A stretch of DNA of 64,000 nt. It comes from Variovorax flavidus (GTDB lineage Bacteria > Pseudomonadota > Gammaproteobacteria > Burkholderiales > Burkholderiaceae_C). Positions 57,401 through 64,000 of the stretch are shown piece by piece. Made by a program: the position numbers and the translations under genes. The stretch's first letter is position 1, and each line of letters opens with the position of its first letter. The DNA lies in contig NZ_JASZYE010000002.1 in NCBI RefSeq assembly GCF_030317145.1, positions 620,001 through 684,000 of the forward strand. The letters are read 5' to 3'. Below the pieces are notes generated by a model, which did not search any database, had not been told where the DNA came from, and saw only the letters and a program-made list of their open reading frames with translations.

Positions 57401-58117
57401 GAGCGTGGCATCGGACACCGATGCCGTGGCATTCGCGGCGCGCACGGACACCGCATGGTCCCTGACGCCCGACGCGGTGATCGCACCGCCGCTCATGTCG
57501 AAGGCGCCGCCAGCGCCCACCAACGCGCCCGCAGCGGGCGCCGTGTCGGTCTGCCCGTTGCTGGATGTGGTGATGGAACTGCCGGTCAGGCTCACGCTGG
57601 CACCGGAGTCCACCTGCACGCCGTTCGACCTCGCGCCCGACACGGTCACGCCGATGCCTGTGCCGACGATGCGGCTGCCTGCCCCGGTGGCCTGCAGGCC
57701 GTGGCTTCCGATCGCGGCGTTGAGCACGGTCGGGCCGGTGGTCGTGATCGAGGTCGCGCCGCCAAGCAGGATCGTTGCGCCATCCAGTGCGAGGGCGCCG
57801 GTGTCGTTGCTGCCGGTCGTTCGGACCACGACCCCGTTGGCGGTGATCTGTGCGGCCGAGCCTGTCCCGCGAAGAGCGGAAACGTTGGCCGCTGCCACGG
57901 TGATGGTCGAGGCCGGCGTCACGACGCACGATGTGTTCGTGACCGACACCGGCCCCGGAAGGCATGCGGTCTGCCCCCATGCGGTTCCGGCGAGGCTCAC
58001 TGCCGAGAGCGCGAACGAGCAGCAGTGCCATCGACAAACCGTCCGCTCGGCAGACGAATGGTTGGAAGCCGTGCGCCTCCCATCGCTTCGGGTGGGCTGG
58101 ACCGACATGGCGTGCAT
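54452..58117 (-). CDS. Autotransporter with beta-helix passenger and C-terminal barrel
   Basis: 1221 aa type Va secretion protein. The extended signal region ends at WGQ (about residue 49). A passenger of roughly 50-840 is rich in short SVTTSG-like beta-helix rungs with a pertactin-type end. A Pro-rich linker spans about 850-890, and the autotransporter barrel (AidA-like, YRPEVGAYLANQRSAGGLFLHSLHDR onward) ends in Trp. The start at 58117 has AGGAG 8 bases upstream. The passenger is probably surface-exposed or secreted; no catalytic motif seen. Confidence 0.88.
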   Translation of the reverse strand: MHAMSVQPTRSDGRRTASNHSSAERTVCRWHCCSFALSAVSLAGTAWGQTACLPGPVSVTNTSCVVTPASTITVAAANVSALRGTGSAAQITANGVVVRTTGSNDTGALALDGATILLGGATSITTTGPTVLNAAIGSHGLQATGAGSRIVGTGIGVTVSGARSNGVQVDSGASVSLTGSSITTSSNGQTDTAPAAGALVGAGGAFDMSGGAITASGVRDHAVSVRAANATASVSDATLTVSGDRSRAIDVFGGGQVSVSNTRMTVTNFGLLGAEVAGNGSVFEMKNQSSISTDRKNGIGVRATLGATATLSDASVATAGADATALNAASGATLTASRVTVSTTGDDTSMGAVADVGGTVILTDSSVTTSGRRVRGADTKPHGLVARNPGATLTATRVDVLTLGADGQAIGAVADDGGTVTLVDGSITTQGTLGLGMFSVVEQAGSQFAAHIGAAGTRVVTSGLKGYGADAERNFLEAPATIALDRVSITTQGEGAVGLRARTGGSVVASNTTVATHGVSAHGVLARDAQGSLFSAVTLNQTQVTADGSAAHGVVVQEGARVSGNVATVNALGANAAALFVAGENGPAPSADFTGSSLANRTGPTIGVAGAGNVSLVNTVVSGSGQWLHVGTVDDFPLLGAPDPGLGGVPDLPDPDAVALAKPANAPRSASLLAGKPGLASIDASGSTLNGFATTAPGSVSNVTLRNGTVWNMTGNSNLTSLGNDSSQILFSPPSAGVFKTLTVVNYVGQSGVIGLHTFLGGDGSPSDRLVIDGGSATGLTGLRITNAGGPGALTLANGIMVVDTANGGVTQPGAFVLNGRAVAGPYEYQLYRSSVDASNPQAWYLRSERSIGPVPPPPPAPPPPAPPTPSPPGPPVPPPPPTPDILPIPPSIKVPLYRPEVGAYLANQRSAGGLFLHSLHDRLGEPQWIEYQTFDEPDDKRRSGWLRVVGKDIDATSRDGNFDVGSRDWLIHGGGDIASWSVFKDKDKSPPDRLHLGAMLGYGWSNSDATAAGNPATARGKTEGWNLGAYGTWYENDEKKLGWYADVWGTYGWFSNSVQGSLLPEVKYDSRVLTLSGETGYATRVREDSDWIVEPQAQLIYLKYSDDDITEPNGTRIDGSNGSGWISRLGLRTHRTWIGDDGKRTQPYLTLNWWHDSSDNTLAFNQVALRDLYPKDRYEVKVGVNAERGKGWTYWGNLGYQWGSQGYSAVTLRIGGKRTW

Positions 58118-58322
58118 GGTCGAAGTCTCCTGTGCCGATGCCCCGGAGCGGTTCGGCGCAGTCGCGACGCACCGCCCGTTTGACACGCGCCGTCGTCCGG
58201 GTCGTGCGGCATGTTCCTCGCCTGGGCGCGCATTTTCAGACGGGATCTGTGGGCCTGTCTATTGACCTCCGATGCAGGGAGGATTGCCCCCGAGGGCAAC
58301 TTCACGCTCAGAAGCCGCGGAT

Positions 58323-59588
58323 CTACCGGGCCCCGTACATGCTCTCGAAAATGGCGCGCTGGGCCCACCAGTTCCAGCAGGCGCCCGCCGCCATCAGCAG
58401 GCAGGTCGCGAGGAAGACGGTCGGCATGCCGAAATGACCGCCCACGAACCCGCCCAGCAGCGGTCCAACCACCTGCCCGGTGTATTGCGCCGAGATCGAA
58501 TAACCCAGCATGCTGCCGGCCACGCCCTCCGGCACGCTGTGGCGGATCACGCTCGCGATGCAAGGCAGCAGCCCGCCGAGCGACAGGCCCATCAGGAAGC
58601 GCAGCAGCACCAACTGCCAGCCGGCGGTCACGAAGGCCTGCGGCACCAGCAGCACGGCCGAGATCGCCAGGCAGCCGATGATCACGTTCCAGTGGCCGAC
58701 CCGGTCGGCCAGCCGGCCCAGATGCGCGGCCGAAAGCACGCTGCCGAGCGCCGCTGCCGACATCACCAGGCCGGCCACCACCGTCACCCGCGCCGGATCG
58801 GCGACCAGCTGGGCGACGTAGACGGTGATGATCGGCTCGATCGACATGTTGGCCAGCATCAGCAGCATGCCGGTGAGCAGCATGGCGGCCACCGGGCGCT
58901 TGTCCGGCACGCCGGCCCAGCCACCGGGCGGCCTCCCGGCCTTGGCCACGCGCAGGGGCCGACGCTCCTCGCGCACCAGCACGAGCGTCGCGAGGAAGGC
59001 GATGAAGATCACTGCGCCGGCGCCGAAGAAGGTCCAGCGGATACCGATCAGTGGCGGCAGCACGCCGCCGATCAGCGGTCCGACCAGGCTGCCGGCCATG
59101 ATCGCGGACGACAACGTGCCGAGCGCCCAGCCGGATCGATCCTTCGGCGTCTGGGTGGCGATCAGCACCGTCGAGCCCGAGGCGTAGCCGCCCAGCAGAC
59201 CGGCAAGAAGACGCAGCCCGACCAGTTGCCAGACGTCCTGTGCCAGGCCGATCAGGGCCATCGCCAACGCCATGCCGAGGCTGGCGCGGATCAGCATCAG
59301 CTTGCGCCCGTAGCGATCGGCGAGCCGTCCCCACAGCGGCGCCACCAGCGCTGCGCTCAGGAAGGTGGCGCCGTAGGCCGCGCCTGACCATTGCACGATC
59401 GCGGCGTGATCGTGGACGCCGAGCTGCTCTACATAGAGCGGCAGGAAGGGCAGCAGCAGCGTCATCGCCACGATGGTGGTGAAGGAGCCGAACATGCACA
59501 CGGCCAGGTTGCGCCGCCAGTGTTCGGGAGCCGCATCGGGGTGCGGGCGGATGGCTTGCGTCGGATCGGCGGACGGGGTTGCTGACAT
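58323..59588 (-). CDS. MFS drug-efflux-type transporter
   Basis: 421 aa with 12 TM segments. The loop motif GRLADRYGRKLM and PLIGGVL-type antiporter motif C (SLVGPLIGGVLPPLIG) point to a DHA1 drug/proton antiporter. It lies just upstream, by 205 bases, of nothing co-directional except the autotransporter downstream. Substrate unknown. Confidence 0.87.
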   Translation of the reverse strand: MSATPSADPTQAIRPHPDAAPEHWRRNLAVCMFGSFTTIVAMTLLLPFLPLYVEQLGVHDHAAIVQWSGAAYGATFLSAALVAPLWGRLADRYGRKLMLIRASLGMALAMALIGLAQDVWQLVGLRLLAGLLGGYASGSTVLIATQTPKDRSGWALGTLSSAIMAGSLVGPLIGGVLPPLIGIRWTFFGAGAVIFIAFLATLVLVREERRPLRVAKAGRPPGGWAGVPDKRPVAAMLLTGMLLMLANMSIEPIITVYVAQLVADPARVTVVAGLVMSAAALGSVLSAAHLGRLADRVGHWNVIIGCLAISAVLLVPQAFVTAGWQLVLLRFLMGLSLGGLLPCIASVIRHSVPEGVAGSMLGYSISAQYTGQVVGPLLGGFVGGHFGMPTVFLATCLLMAAGACWNWWAQRAIFESMYGAR

Positions 59589-59763
59589 GAGCCCCGGATT
59601 GTCCCGCCGTCACCTCCGGTGCTTGCATGCCATGTCGCGATGGCAGCCATCGCGGGTTCATGGCCTCCGGCGTGGAGTGCGTGCGTAGCCGTTAATTCAT
59701 AACCAGATATCGTTTATCGAAAAGCGTCTAAAGCGGAGAAGTTTGTCGGGTGATCATCGTTAG

Positions 59764-60582
59764 ATGAAAAATCAACAGACCCGCACGAAGTGGCGTGCCC
59801 GTGGTCAGGTGTTGTGCCTCGCGTCTTCGCTGACGCTCGTCGCCGCACAGGCTCAACAGACACTGCCGTCTCAGGTTCCTGCGAACACCAAGCTTGTCGT
59901 TGCCGACCAGAACGAAAACCTGCAGACGCTCATGCGCGCTTCCGGTGAGCAACAGAAGTTGGCATCGACGGTCAGCTACGCCAACTTCCAGGGTGGCCCG
60001 GCGATCTTCGAGGCGTTTCGAGCCGGCGCGCTGGACCTGGCCATCGTCGGCAACACACCGCCGATCCAGGCCCACGCCGCCGGTCAGGTGCTGCCGATCG
60101 TTGCGGTCCGCACCACCGATGCGCCCGACTACTTCCTGGCCGTTCGCCCCGGCCTGCAGATCGAAAGACTGACCGATCTCAAGGGCCGCAAGATTGCCTA
60201 CGCCGAGGGCACCGGTCGCCAGCCGTACGTGCTGAGCGCATTGAAGATTGCCGGCCTGCGTCCGAACGACGTCAAGCTCGTGCCCTTGCGCGCCGGCGAA
60301 TTTCCAACGGCCGTACAGACTGGCCAGGTGGACGTGGCGGCGCTGACCGAACCTCACTTCAGCCGCTACCTGCGCACCTATGCCGACCAGAAGGCCAGTG
60401 CGCTTCCGAAGAGCGAGCATGCGAAGTTGCCGACGAACACGAGCTACCTCTATGCAAGCCCCGCAGCGCTGGCCAACCCCGCCAAGGCCGCGGCCATACG
60501 CGACGTTGTGCGGCACTGGGTGGCGGCCAGCGATTGGGCCCAGCGCAGGCTCGCCGGCGATCGGATGAACTCAATGCGCTGA
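59764..60582 (+). pseudogene. ABC sulfonate-type substrate-binding protein, 3'-truncated
   Basis: A Sec signal is followed by an SsuA-like domain (LVVADQNENLQTLMRASGE, then FQGGPAIFEAFRAGALDLAIVGNTPP). After about residue 263 (WAQRRLAGDR) the match ends and five random residues lead to a stop; the family normally continues for another 50-70 residues. Immediately afterwards, in another frame, sequence of a flavin monooxygenase begins. The permease and ATPase genes expected next are absent, so transport function is probably lost. Confidence 0.75.
60545..60560. other. Deletion junction between ABC binding protein and monooxygenase genes
   Basis: Binding-protein homology stops near 60,563 at the latest, and monooxygenase homology in a frame offset by two bases starts at DELNALTD from about 60,558. 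The remainder of both genes and any permease/ATPase genes between them are missing. A deletion or assembly misjoin is the simplest cause. Confidence 0.7.
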
Positions 60583-61073
60583 CCGATGCCGAAGTCGGGC
60601 GCGCGCGACTATCCAACCGCTTCGGCGGCTACGACTTCTCGCACCTGCCGCTGGACCGCGTGCTGTCGGTCGACGACTTTCCTGATCCTTCCAAAGTCGA
60701 AGCGGCACGAAGCAGGGCGTCGGTCATCACTTCCCTGGTCGCGCGCGAACGGCCAACGCTGCGCCAGCTGCTTCAAAAGCTGGCCGGTGCACGCGGCCAC
60801 TTCTCGATCGTCGGCACGCCGGAACAGGTGGCGGATGCGATCGAGGATTGGGTGACGCATCAGGCCGCCGATGGATTCAACCTGATGCCGCCCGTGCTGC
60901 CGGCGGTGCTGGACGACTTCGTCGAGCAGGTGATTCCGCTGCTGCAGCGGCGCGGACTGTTCCGCACGGCGTACGAGGGCGACACGCTGCGCGAGCACTT
61001 CGGCCTGAACCGGCCGCCCAACCCCTACTTCGAGCCATCCCGGCAGGAACAGGCCGTCATGGAAGAAGGCTGA
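60558..61073 (+). pseudogene. LLM-class flavin monooxygenase, 5'-truncated (NtaA/SnaA-like C-terminus)
   Basis: About 170 residues match only the C-terminal third of nitrilotriacetate/dibenzothiophene-sulfone monooxygenase-like proteins (typically near 440 aa). LNALTDAEVGRARLSNRFGG, FSIVGTPEQVADAIEDWV and GFNLMPPVLPAVLDDFVEQVIPLLQRRGLFR are the family landmarks. The N-terminal flavin half is missing. An ATG at 60534 could begin translation in this frame, but its first residues are binding-protein sequence out of frame. Confidence 0.8.
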
Positions 61074-61229
61074 CTTCAGGCTTCGTGGTGATCACTCCTC
61101 GTACTCTGTTGAACAGGAAAACGGCAGAGTAGGTTGAACGTCCCGACTGAGGTTCGGGTCGGCGCACCCCTCATGAGTGCATCGGATTTCGATCGGCGCC
61201 AACGGCGCTGGCAGAATTCCCTTGACTCA

Positions 61230-62828
61230 ATGAGCAACCTGGCCCACTTCGAAATCAAGTCTGCGCTGTCCGCAACGGCGCGATGGCTGGCTGCGGCGGC
61301 GCTTGCCGGCCTGCTGGCCGCATGTGCGCTACCGCCGCTGGAGGGACGCAGCGAGTCGGAGGCGCTGCCAACAGCCGAAATGCGCGATACGCCGCTTGGC
61401 AGCGCGGTCGGCGTCCTCGCGAAGGAGCATCCGGGACTGACGGGCATCCATACGCTGGAAGACCCGCGCGAAGCGTTCGCGGCGCGGGTGCAGATGGCGC
61501 AGCACGCCCAGCGCACACTGGATGTGCAGTACTACATCTGGCGCAACGACACGACCGGCCATCTGCTGCTGGAGGCCTTGCACTCGGCCGCCGATCGTGG
61601 GGTGCGCGTGCGCTTGCTGCTGGACGACCTCGGTCATTCGGGGCTCGATGAAGAGTTGGCTGCTCTGGACGCGCATCCCCAAGTGGAGGTGCGCCTGTTC
61701 AATCCGTTCCTGTTCCGTCCGTTCAAGCCGCTGGGCTTCGTGACTGACTTCTCGCGCGCGAACCGGCGGATGCACAACAAGAGCTTCACGGCTGACAATG
61801 CGATCACCGTCGTGGGCGGCCGCAACGTCGGCGACGAGTACTTCGGCGCCACCGATGGCGTCCTGTTTGCCGACCTCGACGTGTTGGCGATCGGGCCGGC
61901 AGTCGAGCAGATCTCGAGTTCGTTCGACGCCTATTGGGCCAGCGCATCGGCTTATCCGATAGCTTCGCTGGTGACGCCGCCCTCCGCTGAAGCCCTGACT
62001 GCCTTCCGGGACCGAAATGCCCTGGTGGAGCGGTCCGAGCTGGCTGCCTCCTACAAGCAGGCCGTGCGTGAGATGCCTTTCTACGGAAGCCTGATCCGGA
62101 AGGACTATTCGCTCGTCTGGGCGCCTGCGCACCTGGTGGTCGACGATCCGTCCAAGGGGCTGGCACTGGCCGAACCGGAGCAATTGCTGTTGCATCACAT
62201 GACGGAGGCCGTCGGTGTGCCCACGCGCAGTGTCGATCTGGTGTCGCCGTACTTCGTGCCGACCGATGCCGGCACCGACTACTTCGTAGGCCTCGCCCTG
62301 CGCGGCGTGCGCGTGCGCATCCTCACCAATTCGTTGGCCGCCACCGACGTCCTCGCGGTGCATTCGGGTTACGCACGCCATCGGCAACGTCTGTTGGCCG
62401 CTGGTGTGGCGCTGTATGAGCTCAAGCCCGACCCGACGGGTCCGGCCAGCAGTGCCGCGCGGAAGGAAGAGGGTCATCGCATGCCGGGCAGTTCCGGCAG
62501 TTCGGGCACCAGCCTGCATGCCAAGACTTTCGGCGTGGACATGGAACGCGCCTTCGTCGGCTCATTCAACTTCGATCCACGCTCGGCGCGGCTCAACACC
62601 GAGCTGGGACTCATCATCGACAGCCCGCAGCTGGCAGCCGCGATCGCGCAAGCCTTCGACGTGCGCGTTCCGGTGAGCAGTTGGAAGCTGCAACTCGATC
62701 CCGAGAGCGGTGGGCTGCTTTGGATCGACGGCGCCCACCCACCCCTGTCGATCGAGCCCATGACGACCTGGTGGCAGCGCTTTGTCGTGCGCCTGCTGGA
62801 GCCGCTGCCGATCGACTGGATGCTCTGA
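61230..62828 (+). CDS. Phospholipase D-family lipoprotein (cardiolipin-synthase-like)
   Basis: 532 aa. The start at 61230 gives a lipoprotein signal ending LLAAC (Cys32); an upstream TTG frame start at 61134 is less likely. Two HKD motifs are present: HNKSFTADN with GGRNVGDEYFG (His near 181) and LHAKTFGVD with GSFNFDPRS (His near 429). Such proteins transfer phosphatidyl groups, and some are cardiolipin synthases or envelope phospholipases. It follows the truncated monooxygenase, 156 bases later, and is probably independent. Confidence 0.88.
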   Translation: MSNLAHFEIKSALSATARWLAAAALAGLLAACALPPLEGRSESEALPTAEMRDTPLGSAVGVLAKEHPGLTGIHTLEDPREAFAARVQMAQHAQRTLDVQYYIWRNDTTGHLLLEALHSAADRGVRVRLLLDDLGHSGLDEELAALDAHPQVEVRLFNPFLFRPFKPLGFVTDFSRANRRMHNKSFTADNAITVVGGRNVGDEYFGATDGVLFADLDVLAIGPAVEQISSSFDAYWASASAYPIASLVTPPSAEALTAFRDRNALVERSELAASYKQAVREMPFYGSLIRKDYSLVWAPAHLVVDDPSKGLALAEPEQLLLHHMTEAVGVPTRSVDLVSPYFVPTDAGTDYFVGLALRGVRVRILTNSLAATDVLAVHSGYARHRQRLLAAGVALYELKPDPTGPASSAARKEEGHRMPGSSGSSGTSLHAKTFGVDMERAFVGSFNFDPRSARLNTELGLIIDSPQLAAAIAQAFDVRVPVSSWKLQLDPESGGLLWIDGAHPPLSIEPMTTWWQRFVVRLLEPLPIDWML

Positions 62829-62958
62829 CAAGAGCGCAGCCTGCGCGGCGGATGCCCCGTCCGCCGCATTGAGGATGACGGCCTGAACACGCGCTGGTAC
62901 ACCGTATAGCCTGCAATCGGCATTCGCAGGTCGCGTGTCTACCGAAGGGAGTTCATCC

Positions 62959-64000
62959 ATGGCAACGTCAACCACTCGTCAGGCCCTGAAGGTCGAGGCG
63001 CCGCTTCCACCCTTCGACGACATCAGCATCGGCAATCGCGAACTCATCCGGCTCAACCTGAAACGTCGCCTCGACGTCTTTCGAACGCCAGAGCTGTTCT
63101 ACCCGTGGTGGCGTCGCTGCACCGTCAAGGCGCTGATCGTGACCGATGGCTCGCTCAACTTCGGCGAAGGCGATTTTGGTTTGTCGACGTTCGTGCGGAC
63201 CCTGAGGGACGAGGCGCCCGGCCGTGTGCACTTCGAGCTGACGCTGGCGCATATTCGCAATGTCACCGATGCCGAGATGCTTGCCTCGGAGACAGGCATC
63301 GCGAACCGCATCAAGTCGTTCCGATTCGACAACGTGGCCCACTTCACGGCGGATATGTACGACCAGATCTGGCTGTTCGGAATCGAAACCAGCTATGCCG
63401 GAATGACAGGGCGTGGAACCTTCCTCGCCCCCGCGGAAATCGACGCCATCCATGCGCACATGCAACGCGGCGGCGGCGTGTTCGCGACGGGGGATCACGG
63501 CTTTCTTGGCCAGGCGCTTAGCGGGGGCCTGCCACGCGTTCGCAACATGCGCTACTGGGGCGACTTCCCAAGCTCCACCAACGACCAGAACCAGGTCAGC
63601 ATGACCGGACCGCGCCGCAATGACTCGAACCAGGAAGGGCACGATACGGGAACGTCCTTCAGCGACCAGAGCGACGATGTTCCGCAGCCACTCGACCTGC
63701 TGCTCTACAGCTCCTACGCAGGCTTCCTGCGCGCTGCGCGCTACCCTCATCCGGTGATGTGTGGCCGCATGGGGCGCATTGATGCCTTCCCCGACCACCC
63801 GCACGAGGGCGAGTGCCGCGAGCCGCCCGACGTGACGCTACCCTTCGGCGGTGCCGACGAGTACCCGGTCGACAGTGGCGGCAGCCGGATCGTGCCCGAG
63901 GTCGTCGCCTGGGGGCGTGTGCGTGCGGGCAATACGACCCGGTCGACGGGGCCGAACGGAATGAAGATCCCGACCGTTGCGCAAACCTTCGGCGTGGTGT
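62959..64000 (+). CDS. Unknown protein, 3'-partial (glutamine-amidotransferase-like core)
   Basis: Open from ATG 62959 (GGGAG upstream) to the window end, at least 347 residues. No signal or TM. The segment TVKALIVTDGSLNFGEGDFGLSTFVRTL, then YDQIWLFGIE, then HMQRGGGVFATGDHGFLGQAL has the order of a Rossmann-like ThuA/amidotransferase fold, where the chain after GGGVFATGDH would be the nucleophile region; the usual Cys is not there. A poorly known family. The name would need the full sequence. Confidence 0.65.
   Translation, partial: MATSTTRQALKVEAPLPPFDDISIGNRELIRLNLKRRLDVFRTPELFYPWWRRCTVKALIVTDGSLNFGEGDFGLSTFVRTLRDEAPGRVHFELTLAHIRNVTDAEMLASETGIANRIKSFRFDNVAHFTADMYDQIWLFGIETSYAGMTGRGTFLAPAEIDAIHAHMQRGGGVFATGDHGFLGQALSGGLPRVRNMRYWGDFPSSTNDQNQVSMTGPRRNDSNQEGHDTGTSFSDQSDDVPQPLDLLLYSSYAGFLRAARYPHPVMCGRMGRIDAFPDHPHEGECREPPDVTLPFGGADEYPVDSGGSRIVPEVVAWGRVRAGNTTRSTGPNGMKIPTVAQTFGVV

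Overview
The window reads as chromosome of a high-GC betaproteobacterium, most probably a Comamonadaceae member close to Variovorax. This is an inference from three things: the GC-rich codon use, four periplasmic binding proteins of Bug or ABC type, and a malonate operon in the order M-A-C-D-E-G-B-H as known from Acinetobacter. No rRNA, tRNA, transposase, integrase or CRISPR array is visible.

Layout. 1-8561 (+) is a malonate decarboxylase operon with almost every gene pair overlapping at ATGA, cut by the window start and closed by an acetyl-CoA synthetase. 8599-9738 (-) is a GDPD lipoprotein. 10082-15226 holds two divergent three-gene units around a perfect 21-bp palindrome. The leftward unit encodes a 124-aa protein and two zinc-ribbon/one-TM proteins, one with a 190-residue Gly/Pro tail. 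The rightward unit encodes a DUF6502-type protein, a DUF5666-type lipoprotein and a 94-aa protein. 15290-20103 carries a CDF metal exporter, an SRPBCC protein, a GlxA-type regulator and a SLAC1/TDT transporter that are both 5'-truncated at one junction, a SugE-type exporter and an RlpA lipoprotein.

20129-28775 is mixed: two SDR genes divergent from a LysR gene, a class II aldolase/tautomerase/MFS operon, an AEC transporter, an SGNH lipoprotein and a membrane GGDEF-like protein. 28833-36306 is a TetR gene divergent from a six-gene aromatic meta-cleavage-like operon: FAH hydrolase, VOC dioxygenase, FAD hydroxylase, MFS, cupin and a Tat-exported amidohydrolase. 36391-45041 has single genes including GST, MipA, a repeat protein, an AraC regulator, a hemerythrin/NTF2 fusion, a serine hydrolase, NadB and an MBL-fold protein.

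45103-53982 is a hexarate (galactarate/glucarate) island. It has GntR and LacI regulators, two Bug receptors, two unrelated galactarate dehydratases and 5-dehydro-4-deoxyglucarate dehydratase, with four copies of a CG-centred palindrome upstream of its genes. 54163-64000 has a large autotransporter, an MFS exporter, an ABC binding-protein remnant joined directly to a monooxygenase remnant, a phospholipase D lipoprotein and an unknown protein running off the end.

The most notable observations are the divergent zinc-ribbon/DUF6502 locus with its palindrome, the two gene-to-gene deletion scars (about 18,045 and 60,555), and the shared operator set of the hexarate island.
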